Source: an uncultured Pelagibacteraceae bacterium (GTDB lineage Bacteria; Pseudomonadota; Alphaproteobacteria; Pelagibacterales; Pelagibacteraceae). From it: a stretch of DNA of 64,000 bases. The DNA is taken from the NCBI GenBank assembly GCA_902584365.1, contig CACHZG010000001.1, positions 101,261 through 165,260 on the forward strand, written 5' to 3'. The notes beneath the pieces are model-generated. The model had not been told where the DNA came from, did not search any database, and worked only from the letters and a program-made list of their open reading frames with translations. The translations under genes were made by a program, and so were the position numbers. Below, piece by piece: positions 53,259 through 62,919 of the stretch (position 1 is the first letter of the stretch; each line of letters opens with the position of its first letter).

Positions 53259-55208
53259 TTAAGAAAAGTTTATTGGATCAACATCAACCGTGAGTTTAAT
53301 TTTTGTAGAAATAGTTAATTTTTGTAAGGTATTAGCTATATTTTTTTGAATTAATTTGTCGCTATTTGTTTTTATCAAGATGCGTGATCTATAATATTTT
53401 TTTATCTTTGACATCGGTGACTCAACTGGTCCTAAAACCTCGGTATCAATATTTTTTAATAATTCTAATTTAAGTTCCTGAGCTCCCCTGAAACTGTTTT
53501 CTTTGGACTTTGATGAAATTATTATAGCAATTAATCGTTTAAATGGAGGTAAATTGTTTTCTTTTCTAATTTTTAATTCGTTTAAAAGAAATTCATCAGG
53601 TTTATTTATTAGTGTTTTTTGAATAGAGAAATTAGATGGTAATAAAGTTTGATAAACAATTAAAGAATCTTTAGAAAAACGACCAGCTCTTCCGCTCAAC
53701 TGATTGAGTAATTGAATATTTTTTTCAGTAGATCTAAGATCGTAACCTCTACCAGAAAAATCAGCATCTATTACTACTATACAATTCAGTTTACTAAAAT
53801 TATAACCTTTAGAAATCATTTGGGTTCCAACAATAATATCGATTTTATTATCTTCGATTTCCTTTAGGATTTTTTGACCTTCTTTTACTTTTTTTAAATA
53901 ATCACTTGAAAAAATTTTTATATTTTTATTTGGGTATTTTTCTTTAAGCTCCTCATAAATTTTTTCAACACCGGGACCAAATTTATAAAAATCACACGGA
54001 CTATTTAATTTCTTACAATAATTTTTTACTTTTTTTTTAACTCCACAGTAATGACAAATCAGCTTATTGATATTTTTATGATAAGTCAGATATATTGAAC
54101 AATTATCACATAAAAATTTATATCCGCAATTTTTACAAATAAGCATTAATGAGTGCCCTCTTTTGTTGAGAAAAAACAGAACCTGATCACCCTTTAATAT
54201 ATATTTTTGAATAGACTCGTACGTTTCATCTGAAATATAATTATCTTTTTGTCTTTTAAGATTTAAATCAATAATTTTTGTTGATGCAAAAGGTAAATTA
54301 TTGAATCGTTTTTTTAATTGTATCAATTGATATTTTTTATTTTGAATATTATTGAAAGTTTCAATTGATGGAACTGAGGTTACTAAATTTATAGGGATAT
54401 TTTCAATTGATGATCTTAATATTGCCATGTCTCTAGCATTATAAATAAGACCTTCTTCTTGTTTGTATGAAGTATCGTGCTCCTCATCTACAATTATTAA
54501 TTTTAATTTTTGAAAAGGTAAAAAGAGAGATGACCTTGCGCCAAGGACAACTTTTATTTTATTTTTCGAGACACCTTGCCAAATTTTTCTTCTTCTTTTT
54601 GGATTTATTTTTGAGTGCCATACATCTGGTCTAAACCCAAAAAAATTGAAAAACCTTTCCTCAATTTGACGAGTTAAATAAATTTCAGGTAATAATATTA
54701 AAACTTGGTTTTTTTCTTTGAGAATCTTTTTTATTCTTTCAAAGTATACTATTGTTTTCCCTGATCCTGTAACTCCCTGTAGGACACTTACGCAAAATCT
54801 ATCCTTAAATTTATTTAAATATTTTACAGCATCTTTTTGTTCATTACTTAGTATTAATTTTAAATCTTGAATTTTATTTTTACTGTCTAAAGTTTCGTCT
54901 TTTAAAAAAATATTTTTGTTACTTAAACAAAGTTTTAAAGTTAATCCTCTAGGACTAATATTGTAAGTTGAAAATTGATTTATAAAATCAATTAAATTTT
55001 CACTTAAACTATAATTCAGCTTTTTTTTTATATTTTTAATTTTAATATTTTTTGGAGTAACTTGTTTTTTGTCCCAAATTACCCCTATTTCTTCAGAACG
55101 TCCAAAAGGTACAACGACTACATCGCCAGTTTTAAGGTTACTGATTTTTCCAGCGTTATAAGTGAAAGGAAAATGCAGCTTTTTGGGTATTAACACCGGA
55201 TATTGCAT
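53259..55208 (-). CDS. priA: Primosomal replication restart helicase PriA
   Basis: A 649-residue superfamily 2 helicase that reloads the replication fork. Walker A is GVTGSGKTIVYF, the DEEH box is VDEEHDTSYKQEEG, and GTQMISKGYNF and QLSGRAGRF are the C-terminal motifs. The zinc region has CKNCG, CDNC and CHYCG, but the last pair is changed to YCKKLNSPC, a CX6C rather than CX2C spacing. It is about 80 residues shorter than E. coli PriA (732), mostly in the N-terminal DNA-binding part. It lies between lpdA and atpH. Confidence 0.94.
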   Translation of the reverse strand: MQYPVLIPKKLHFPFTYNAGKISNLKTGDVVVVPFGRSEEIGVIWDKKQVTPKNIKIKNIKKKLNYSLSENLIDFINQFSTYNISPRGLTLKLCLSNKNIFLKDETLDSKNKIQDLKLILSNEQKDAVKYLNKFKDRFCVSVLQGVTGSGKTIVYFERIKKILKEKNQVLILLPEIYLTRQIEERFFNFFGFRPDVWHSKINPKRRRKIWQGVSKNKIKVVLGARSSLFLPFQKLKLIIVDEEHDTSYKQEEGLIYNARDMAILRSSIENIPINLVTSVPSIETFNNIQNKKYQLIQLKKRFNNLPFASTKIIDLNLKRQKDNYISDETYESIQKYILKGDQVLFFLNKRGHSLMLICKNCGYKFLCDNCSIYLTYHKNINKLICHYCGVKKKVKNYCKKLNSPCDFYKFGPGVEKIYEELKEKYPNKNIKIFSSDYLKKVKEGQKILKEIEDNKIDIIVGTQMISKGYNFSKLNCIVVIDADFSGRGYDLRSTEKNIQLLNQLSGRAGRFSKDSLIVYQTLLPSNFSIQKTLINKPDEFLLNELKIRKENNLPPFKRLIAIIISSKSKENSFRGAQELKLELLKNIDTEVLGPVESPMSKIKKYYRSRILIKTNSDKLIQKNIANTLQKLTISTKIKLTVDVDPINFS

Positions 55209-55236
55209 TTTGTAATTTTATTAGAAAATTTTTGAT

Positions 55237-56637
55237 TTAGAAATGAATTGGTCTTTTATCAACAGCTAATGCTGCTTCTTTTATAGCCTCAGTGTGAGTA
55301 GGGTGGGCGTGACAAGTTCTAGCGATATCTTCTGAACTTGCACCAAATTCCATGGCCAAAGCCATTTCGGCAATCATATCGCCGCAATGGGGGCCAATAA
55401 TATGAACTCCTAAAACTTTATCTGTATTCTTATCAGCTAATATTTTTACAAAGCCTTCTGTTTCATTGTTTACTTTTGCTCTAGAGTTAGCCAAAAAAGG
55501 AAATTTTCCAACTTTATAGCTAACATTTTGTGTCTTTAATTGCTCTTCAGTTTTGCCTACCGTAGCGACCTCTGGTGACGTGTAAATAACTCCAGGAATA
55601 ATATCATAATTTACATGCCCTGCTTGACCAGCCAAAATTTCGGCTACAGCAATACCTTCTTCCTCTGCTTTATGAGCTAACATAGGACCACGAATTACGT
55701 CACCTATCGCATAAATATTTTTTATACTTGTCTGCAGTTTATTATTAACTTCGATTCTACCTTGATTATCTTTTTTAACACCAATTTTACTCAGATTGAG
55801 ACCTTCTGTATATGGTCTTCTTCCTACAGCTACTAAAACCTTTTCTGTGTTAATTAAATGTTTTTCATTTGAAATTTTATCTTGGCACTCCACTTCAATT
55901 TGGGAAGATTTCTTTTTTACGGAAGTTACTTTTGTATTTAGTTTAAACTTAATACCTTGTTTTTTTAAAATCTTCTGAAATTCATTAGACACTTCTCTAT
56001 CCATGCCTGGGGTAATATGATCTAGATACTCAACCACCGTTACTTCTGATCCTAGTCTAGACCAAACAGATCCCATTTCCAATCCTATGTAACCACCACC
56101 AATCACTGTCAGAGATTTAGGAACACTGCCTAATGACAAGGCACCTGTGGATGAAACAATATCTTTTTCATCAATATCTATTCCAGGGATTGAGGTCGGA
56201 TAAGATCCTGTTGCAATAACAATATTCTTAGTTTTGTAATTTTTTTTTTCATTGTTATTATAAACTACCACATCTTGTTTTGAAAAAAGCACTCCTTTTC
56301 CTTTGATGTAAGTGACTTTATTTTTTTTGAATAAAAATTCAATTCCTTTGGTTAATACTTGAACAGATTTGTTTTTATTAGACATCATCTTATCAATGTT
56401 AAGTTTAACATTACTTATCTCTATACCTTGATTGTTAAAATCCTTTTTTGCTTTTTTATAATTTTCAGATAGATTTAAAAGACTTTTGGATGGTATGCAT
56501 CCAACATTCAAACATGTGCCGCCTAGCGCCCCACGACTTTCAACACAAGCTGCTTTCAGTCCTAATTGGGCTGCTCTAATGGCACAAACATAGCCTCCGG
56601 GACCACCTCCAATTACAATTAAGTCAAATTCTTCCAT
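55237..56637 (-). CDS. lpdA: Dihydrolipoyl dehydrogenase (E3)
   Basis: A 466-residue FAD enzyme that reoxidises lipoyl groups of 2-oxo-acid dehydrogenases. FAD motif IVIGGGPGGYVCAIRAAQLG, redox disulfide GGTCLNVGCIPSKSLL, NAD motif VIGGGYIGLEMGSVW and the C-terminal HAHPTHTEAIKEA with the active His-Glu are present. It lies 2 bases downstream of sucB and serves 2-oxoglutarate dehydrogenase; since the pyruvate dehydrogenase operon here has no E3, it probably serves that complex too. Confidence 0.97.
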   Translation of the reverse strand: MEEFDLIVIGGGPGGYVCAIRAAQLGLKAACVESRGALGGTCLNVGCIPSKSLLNLSENYKKAKKDFNNQGIEISNVKLNIDKMMSNKNKSVQVLTKGIEFLFKKNKVTYIKGKGVLFSKQDVVVYNNNEKKNYKTKNIVIATGSYPTSIPGIDIDEKDIVSSTGALSLGSVPKSLTVIGGGYIGLEMGSVWSRLGSEVTVVEYLDHITPGMDREVSNEFQKILKKQGIKFKLNTKVTSVKKKSSQIEVECQDKISNEKHLINTEKVLVAVGRRPYTEGLNLSKIGVKKDNQGRIEVNNKLQTSIKNIYAIGDVIRGPMLAHKAEEEGIAVAEILAGQAGHVNYDIIPGVIYTSPEVATVGKTEEQLKTQNVSYKVGKFPFLANSRAKVNNETEGFVKILADKNTDKVLGVHIIGPHCGDMIAEMALAMEFGASSEDIARTCHAHPTHTEAIKEAALAVDKRPIHF

Positions 56638-56639
56638 AT

Positions 56640-57956
56640 TTATAAATTTAAAAAAAGTCTTTTAGGTTGCTCAAGTGACTCTTTTACTATTTTAAGAAAA
56701 GACACAGCTTCTTTTCCATCTATTATTCTATGATCGTACGAAAGAGCCAAATACATTATTGGTCTTATTTTTACCTCACCGTCAACATTTGTTGGCCGCT
56801 CAATAATATTATGCATTCCTAAAACTGCAGATTGAGGTGGGTTCAATATTGGTGTAGATAGCATTGAACCGTATATACCACCATTAGTAATAGTGAATGT
56901 TCCTCCTTGTAAATCTTCTATAGTTATTTTACCATCTCTAGCTTTTTGGCCTAATTCACCAATTTTCTTTTCTATGTCAGCAAAAGACATCTCGTCTGAA
57001 TTTTTTATAACAGGAACTACCAAACCTTTATCAGTACCTACAGCTATACTCACATTATAATAATTTTTGTAAACTATCTCATCTCCTTGTATTTCAGAGT
57101 TAACAGCAGGAAAATTTTTTAAGCCAATAATAGACGCTTTAACAAAAAATGACATAAATCCAAGCTTAACGGAATATTGATTTTTGAATTCATTTTTATA
57201 TTCATTTCGCATAGAAATAACCTCGCTCATATCAACCTCATTAAAAGTAGTTAGCATTGCTGCATTTTCTTGAGCCTCTTTTAATCTCTTTGCGATCGTC
57301 ATTCTTAACCGTGTCATTCTAATTCTTTCCTCTGGCCCATAAGTAATTTTTCTTTCGGAAGGTTTTGGTTTAACTCCCATTAAAGCCATTACATCTTCTT
57401 TTAAAATCAAACCATTTTTTCCAGATCCTTCAATATTATTAATATTTAAATTAGACTCAGTTGCTAATTTTCTTGCAGATGGTGATATATTTTTTGTACT
57501 CTCGGGTGTAAGCTTTGTTAACTCGTCAGTAAGAACTAGCGGTTCTGCTGTGGTCTCCCCATTGGAAATTTCGTCATCTAAAAGTTTCATGGGTTCGTCA
57601 CTTAATTTTTGAATTTTTTCAACCTTTTTTTTGACAATTTTATCCTTTTTTTTTGGCGGTTTATAATCTTTAATAATCTCTTCATCTTTTTTAGTTTGAG
57701 TATCTTCATTAGAAGCTTTACTTTGACTAAGCGTTCCTAATATAGCTCCAACATTTACTGTTTCTCCTTCTTTTGCGGATATTGTCTCTAAAACCCCATT
57801 TGATGGAGCTGGAACTTCAACGTTAACTTTATCTGTCTCTAGTTCAACTAATGGTTCGTCTGAACTAACTTTGTCTCCTTTGGTTTTTAACCACTTTGAT
57901 ACTGTGGCTTCTGTAATTGACTCACCCAGTGCAGGTACTAAAATTTTATTTGACAT
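56640..57956 (-). CDS. sucB: 2-oxoglutarate dehydrogenase E2, dihydrolipoyl succinyltransferase
   Basis: A 438-residue core enzyme of 2-oxoglutarate dehydrogenase. One lipoyl domain (1-77) with lipoyl-Lys K43 in [11 protein letters not shown], a Lys/Glu-rich linker, a subunit-binding domain ([16 protein letters not shown], about 162-196), and a catalytic domain with [17 protein letters not shown] at the end. [10 protein letters not shown]-like sequences at the N-terminus differ from the PDH-type lipoyl domains at 3.5 and 6.5 kb. It shares one base with sucA. Confidence 0.97.
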   Translation of the reverse strand: MSNKILVPALGESITEATVSKWLKTKGDKVSSDEPLVELETDKVNVEVPAPSNGVLETISAKEGETVNVGAILGTLSQSKASNEDTQTKKDEEIIKDYKPPKKKDKIVKKKVEKIQKLSDEPMKLLDDEISNGETTAEPLVLTDELTKLTPESTKNISPSARKLATESNLNINNIEGSGKNGLILKEDVMALMGVKPKPSERKITYGPEERIRMTRLRMTIAKRLKEAQENAAMLTTFNEVDMSEVISMRNEYKNEFKNQYSVKLGFMSFFVKASIIGLKNFPAVNSEIQGDEIVYKNYYNVSIAVGTDKGLVVPVIKNSDEMSFADIEKKIGELGQKARDGKITIEDLQGGTFTITNGGIYGSMLSTPILNPPQSAVLGMHNIIERPTNVDGEVKIRPIMYLALSYDHRIIDGKEAVSFLKIVKESLEQPKRLFLNL

Positions 57957-60850
57957 TAATTATACTTTCCAACTATCTTTTCTAATATTTCTCGTTGTTG
58001 TGCAACATGTTTATTAAGGTTTCCAGTCGCAGTTGAAGATGATGGTTTTCTACCAACATACTTAACATTTTTATTCTTATTGCCGCATATTTCTAAAGTT
58101 CTATCTATGTAGTTTCTTACTGTATTCCATGCACCCATATTTTTTGGCTCCTCTTGACACCATATAAATTTTGCATTTTTATATCTCTTTAAGAGTGTCG
58201 CAAGTGTTTTTACTGGGAATGGATAAAGTTGTTCTATCCTAATGAAAGCTACATTTTCATTTTTCGCTTTTTCTCTAGCCTCCACAAGATCAAAATAAAT
58301 TTTACCAGAGCACATCACTACTTTTGAAATTTTTTTATCTTTTTGAAGTTTTATAAGATTATTTTGGTCTTCATACGCATGATCTTCTAAAATTCTATGA
58401 AAAGAATTCTGTTTTGTAAAATCTTTTAAAATAGAGACACATCTTTTGTTTCTTAACAAAGATTTAGGAGTCATTATAATAAGAGGCTTTCTAAAATCTC
58501 TGTGAATTTGTCTCCTTAAAGCATGAAAATAATTTGCTGGTGTTGTGCAATTCATTACTTGAATGTTTTCCCCAGCACACATTTGTAAAAATCTTTCAAG
58601 TCTGGCCGATGAATGCTCTGGGCCTTGACCTTCATAACCATGAGGTAATAACATTACTAGTCCACTAGCTCGACCCCATTTTGCCTCTCCTGAAGTTATG
58701 AATTGATCAATAATTATTTGTGCTCCATTAGCAAAATCTCCAAATTGAGCTTCCCATAAAACTAATGTATCGGGCTCAGATAAAGAATAACCAAACTCAA
58801 ATCCTAAAACAGCAAGTTCAGATAGCAAACTATCAATAATTTCAAATTTTTTTTGTTTTTTTGAGATATTATTTAAAGGAATATAACGTTGATGGTTTTC
58901 TTGATTTCTAACAACAGCGTGTCTTTGGCTGAAAGTTCCCCTACCTGAGTCTTGTCCAGAAAGTCTTACAGAAAAGCCTTCGTCCAACAGAGTCCCAAAC
59001 GCTAGTGCCTCAGCTGTCGACCAATCAATGGGGCCATTTTCCATAAATTTTTTTAACCTTTGGTCAAAAATTTTAGATAATGTTTTATGAATGGCAAAAT
59101 CATTTGGGATCTTTGAGATTTTAGTTCCGATATTAATTAGTTTGGATTTCTCAACTCCACTCACTCCTCTTTTATCTTTACCTAAGCCAGGTTTAAATCG
59201 GGACCAAACTCCATCAAACCATTTGAGTTCAGATTTATAATTCTCGGAGGCTCTATATTCTTTTTCTAAAAAATTTTTAAATTCTTTTTTATTGTTATTA
59301 ATCTCATCATCATTAGTCAGTTTTTCTTTTGTTAATTGGCTTCCATATATTGATAAAGTAGTTGGATGATTTTTTATTTTTTTGTACATTAATGGTTGTG
59401 TAAAAGAAGGCTCATCACCCTCGTTGTGCCCAAAACGTCGATAACAAACCATGTCTATAACAACATCTCTATTAAACTTTTGTCTATACTCGGTTGCAAT
59501 TTTTGCACAATGAACTACTGCTTCGGGATCATCTCCGTTTACATGAAAAATAGGAGCTTGAGCAGTTTTGGCAACATCTGAAGGATAAGGAGATGATCGT
59601 GCAAATCTTGGGGCTGTTGTAAATCCAATTTGATTGTTAACTATAACGTGTATTGTTCCGCCAATGTTATGCCCTGGCAAACCAGACATTGCAAAACACT
59701 CAGCTACAACTCCTTGACCGGCAAAAGCAGCATCGCCATGTATTAAAACAGGTACAACTTTCTTTCTTTCTGGGTCATTATGAAAAAACTGTTTTGCTCT
59801 TACTTGTCCAAGAACCACTGGGTTTACAGCTTCAAGATGTGAAGGGTTATCTGTAAGACTAATATGTACAACATTTCCATCAAACTCCCTATTAGAGGAA
59901 GCACCCAGATGATACTTTACATCACCCTCAAAATCTTTTTTTGCTGCAACACTTTTTCCAAAAAATTCACTAAATATTGCTTTAAAAGGTTTGCCCATAA
60001 CGTTAGCTAAAACATTTAATCTTCCTCTGTGAGGCATTCCTATCTTAATCTCTTTAACACCTAAATTTCCTCCTCTTTTGATTATCTGCTCTAATGCTGG
60101 AATTAAAGCTTCCGCTCCATCCAAACCAAATCTCTTCGTCCCAACAAATTTTATATGAAGATATTTTTCAAACCCTTCCGCCTCAACTAACTTATTAAAA
60201 ATTGCTTTTTTTCCTTTTTCTGTAAAAGCAATTTTTTTTTCAGGTCCCTCAATCCTATTTCTAATCCAAGCTTTCTCCTCTGGATCTCCCATATGCATAA
60301 ATTCATAACCTATTTTTGAAGAGTAAGTTTTTTTTAATATTTCAATTATTTTCTTTAAGCTCGCATGTTGAAGACCCAGAACTCCATCTAAAAAAATATT
60401 TCTATCATAGTCATTTTTTGTGAATCCATACGTTTCAGGTTTTAATTCAGGATGCTCTTCTTTTTTTTGAATTTCTAGTGGATCAAGATTAGCTATAAGA
60501 TGGCCTCTAATTCTATATGCTCTAATGAGCATAATCGCACGAACTGAGTCCTTAGCAGCTTGTTTTATAGACTCTGGTTCCTGAGCATCATCTTTAAGAA
60601 AGCTTTCTTTTTTTTCTATAATCTTGTTTAATTTTGTAATTTTTTTTTTTGGAGACCAACTTGGTCCGTTAAAGTTTTTCAGTATCAATTCTGTATCATC
60701 GCCAAGACCATCAAAAAAACTTTTCCAGTCTTGAGAAAGTTTATTAGGATCAGTCAAATATTGTGAATATAGCTCATCAATTAGTTTTGAATTTGCACCA
60801 GCTAAGAAGGAGGTTTTTTTGTAAATTTGATTATCTTTAAAAGAAGACAT
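57956..60850 (-). CDS. sucA: 2-oxoglutarate dehydrogenase E1
   Basis: A 964-residue thiamine-diphosphate enzyme that decarboxylates 2-oxoglutarate. [30 protein letters not shown] and the TPP site [19 protein letters not shown] are diagnostic; [23 protein letters not shown] lies in the C-terminal half. The N-terminal [18 protein letters not shown] is the E2-binding segment. Length is close to E. coli SucA (933). It lies between sucD and sucB in the usual order. Confidence 0.98.
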   Translation of the reverse strand: MSSFKDNQIYKKTSFLAGANSKLIDELYSQYLTDPNKLSQDWKSFFDGLGDDTELILKNFNGPSWSPKKKITKLNKIIEKKESFLKDDAQEPESIKQAAKDSVRAIMLIRAYRIRGHLIANLDPLEIQKKEEHPELKPETYGFTKNDYDRNIFLDGVLGLQHASLKKIIEILKKTYSSKIGYEFMHMGDPEEKAWIRNRIEGPEKKIAFTEKGKKAIFNKLVEAEGFEKYLHIKFVGTKRFGLDGAEALIPALEQIIKRGGNLGVKEIKIGMPHRGRLNVLANVMGKPFKAIFSEFFGKSVAAKKDFEGDVKYHLGASSNREFDGNVVHISLTDNPSHLEAVNPVVLGQVRAKQFFHNDPERKKVVPVLIHGDAAFAGQGVVAECFAMSGLPGHNIGGTIHVIVNNQIGFTTAPRFARSSPYPSDVAKTAQAPIFHVNGDDPEAVVHCAKIATEYRQKFNRDVVIDMVCYRRFGHNEGDEPSFTQPLMYKKIKNHPTTLSIYGSQLTKEKLTNDDEINNNKKEFKNFLEKEYRASENYKSELKWFDGVWSRFKPGLGKDKRGVSGVEKSKLINIGTKISKIPNDFAIHKTLSKIFDQRLKKFMENGPIDWSTAEALAFGTLLDEGFSVRLSGQDSGRGTFSQRHAVVRNQENHQRYIPLNNISKKQKKFEIIDSLLSELAVLGFEFGYSLSEPDTLVLWEAQFGDFANGAQIIIDQFITSGEAKWGRASGLVMLLPHGYEGQGPEHSSARLERFLQMCAGENIQVMNCTTPANYFHALRRQIHRDFRKPLIIMTPKSLLRNKRCVSILKDFTKQNSFHRILEDHAYEDQNNLIKLQKDKKISKVVMCSGKIYFDLVEAREKAKNENVAFIRIEQLYPFPVKTLATLLKRYKNAKFIWCQEEPKNMGAWNTVRNYIDRTLEICGNKNKNVKYVGRKPSSSTATGNLNKHVAQQREILEKIVGKYN

Positions 60851-60879
60851 TTCGATATTTTAACATAATATTTAAAAAA

Positions 60880-61755
60880 TCAACTATTAAGTTTTTCATA
60901 TAGAGTTTGGCCGATATCTGCAGGAGATTTTGAGATTGTAATATCTGCTAACTTCATTTTTTCAATTTTATCCTCTGCTCCACCTTTACCACCCGAGATT
61001 ATCGCACCTGCGTGACCCATTCTTCTACCGGGTGGGGCTGTTAAACCAGCAATAAATCCAACTGTTGGTTTTTTGATTTTTGATTTTTTTAAAAACTCAG
61101 CGGCTTCCTCTTCAGCCGTACCACCAATTTCTCCAATCATAATTATTGATTTTGTGTCATCATCTTTAAGAAAAAGCTCCAAGCAGTCAATAAAGTTGGT
61201 TCCGTTAATAGGGTCTCCGCCTATCCCAATACATGTTGATTGACCTAGACCAGTCACGGAAGTTTGTGCAACTGCTTCGTAAGTCAAAGTTCCTGATCTT
61301 GAAACTATTCCAACCGAACCCTTTTTATGTATTTTGCCTGGCATTATTCCTATTTTACATTCCGCTGGTGTTATGATGCCTGGGCAATTAGGCCCGATCA
61401 GTCTACTATTGCCTTTTGATAAGGCTGATTTAACTTTTAACATATCTAAGACAGGTATTCCCTCTGTGATACAAACTATTAAATCTATTTTAGATTCTAT
61501 TGCTTCTAATATTGCTCCAGCCGCAAATTTTGGAGGCACGTATATCATCGTTGCATCAGGCTTAACTTTATCTTTAGCTTCTCGAACGGAGTTGAATACT
61601 GGTAAACCTAAATGCTTCTGTCCTCCTTTTTTTGGCGTAACACCTCCAACTAAATTGGTACCGTATTTAATTGCTTGTTCTGAATGGAAAGTTCCATGCG
61701 TTCCAGTAAAACCTTGGCAAATAACTTTTGTATCTTTATTCACTAAAACTGACAT
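60880..61755 (-). CDS. sucD: Succinyl-CoA synthetase alpha subunit
   Basis: A 291-residue subunit carrying the CoA-binding Rossmann fold ([19 protein letters not shown]) and the phosphohistidine loop [36 protein letters not shown] is also conserved. It follows sucC without a gap and precedes sucA, giving the sucCDAB order of alphaproteobacteria. Confidence 0.98.
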   Translation of the reverse strand: MSVLVNKDTKVICQGFTGTHGTFHSEQAIKYGTNLVGGVTPKKGGQKHLGLPVFNSVREAKDKVKPDATMIYVPPKFAAGAILEAIESKIDLIVCITEGIPVLDMLKVKSALSKGNSRLIGPNCPGIITPAECKIGIMPGKIHKKGSVGIVSRSGTLTYEAVAQTSVTGLGQSTCIGIGGDPINGTNFIDCLELFLKDDDTKSIIMIGEIGGTAEEEAAEFLKKSKIKKPTVGFIAGLTAPPGRRMGHAGAIISGGKGGAEDKIEKMKLADITISKSPADIGQTLYEKLNS

Positions 61756-62916
61756 TTAATTAATAGCCTCAACAATTTTTTTTGCAGCATCATTTAAATC
61801 AGAAGCTGACAATATTTGTAAACCAGATTTATCTAAAATTTCTTTTCCTTCCTTAAAATTTGTTCCAGCCAATCTCACAACTAATGGGACGGATAACTTC
61901 GTCTTTTTTGCAGCATCTACAACTCCTTGCGCAAGAACATCGCATCGCATAATGCCACCAAAGATATTGATTAAAATTCCTTTTACATTTTTATCCGAAA
62001 GAATTAATTTGAAGGCTGCTTCTACTTTTTCTTTAGAAGCCCCGCCTCCAACATCAAGAAAGTTTGCAGGTTCTTGACCGTATAGTTTGATAATGTCCAT
62101 GGTGGCCATAGCTAAACCTGCTCCATTTACCATGCATCCAATCACACCATTTAACTTAATATAAGCTAAGTCATTTTTACTTGCTTCTATTTCTGCTGGG
62201 TCCTCTTCGTTCAAGTCCCTTAGCTTTAAAATTTCAGGTCGTCTAAATAAAGCATTAGCGTCAAAATTTATTTTTGCATCTAAGCATAACATTCTTCCAG
62301 TTTTTGTTATAATTAGTGGGTTTATCTCAACAAGGAGAGCATCTTTTTGTAAAATAATTTGATAAATTGAATTTATGATTTTTTTTCCATCAGCAAATTG
62401 TTCATCTGTAAGATTAAAAGGTTTCAAGATATTTTTGATATCTTTGTGATCTAAATTTTCTTTGAGCGTAAATTTATTTGTGACAATTTTTTTTGGATTT
62501 TCCTCAGCAACTTTTTCAATGTCCACGCCTCCCTCTATACTGCTAATAAAGGCAATTTTAGAGGAAGCTCTATCTACTAAGCAAGAAAGATAGTATTCTT
62601 TGGAAATATCCGACGCTTCCTCCACATAAACTCTTTTGACTACCTTCCCCTCTGGTCCCGTTTGATGTGTAACTAACTTTTTTCCAAACATGTTAATAAT
62701 TTCTTGCTCTAACTTACTTGGATCATTTACTAGTTTTACACCTCCTGCTTTTCCTCTTCCACCAGCATGAATTTGGGCTTTCACTACAAATTTTTTAGAT
62801 TTGAGTTCTCTGATTTTTTTTGAAATTTCATCTTTAGATAAAATTACAATTCCATTAGATACAGGGGCACCATAGTTTTTAAGTAAATCTTTAGCTTGGT
62901 GTTCATGAATGTTCAT
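61756..62916 (-). CDS. sucC: Succinyl-CoA synthetase beta subunit (ADP-forming type)
   Basis: A 386-residue ATP-grasp subunit. MNIHEHQAKDLLKNYGAPV, KAQIHAGGRGKAGGVKL, EINPLIIT, and ILINIFGGIMRCDVLAQGVV are signatures. It couples succinyl-CoA cleavage to nucleotide triphosphate formation. It begins only 3 bases after the stop of the upstream membrane protein gene, so its promoter probably lies inside that gene or further upstream. Confidence 0.98.
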   Translation of the reverse strand: MNIHEHQAKDLLKNYGAPVSNGIVILSKDEISKKIRELKSKKFVVKAQIHAGGRGKAGGVKLVNDPSKLEQEIINMFGKKLVTHQTGPEGKVVKRVYVEEASDISKEYYLSCLVDRASSKIAFISSIEGGVDIEKVAEENPKKIVTNKFTLKENLDHKDIKNILKPFNLTDEQFADGKKIINSIYQIILQKDALLVEINPLIITKTGRMLCLDAKINFDANALFRRPEILKLRDLNEEDPAEIEASKNDLAYIKLNGVIGCMVNGAGLAMATMDIIKLYGQEPANFLDVGGGASKEKVEAAFKLILSDKNVKGILINIFGGIMRCDVLAQGVVDAAKKTKLSVPLVVRLAGTNFKEGKEILDKSGLQILSASDLNDAAKKIVEAIN

Positions 62917-62919
62917 AAT

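Noticed and set aside
61334-61759. 141-codon plus-strand frame opposite sucD
   Set aside because: sucD is a clear full-length gene; the antisense frame has no supporting signals.
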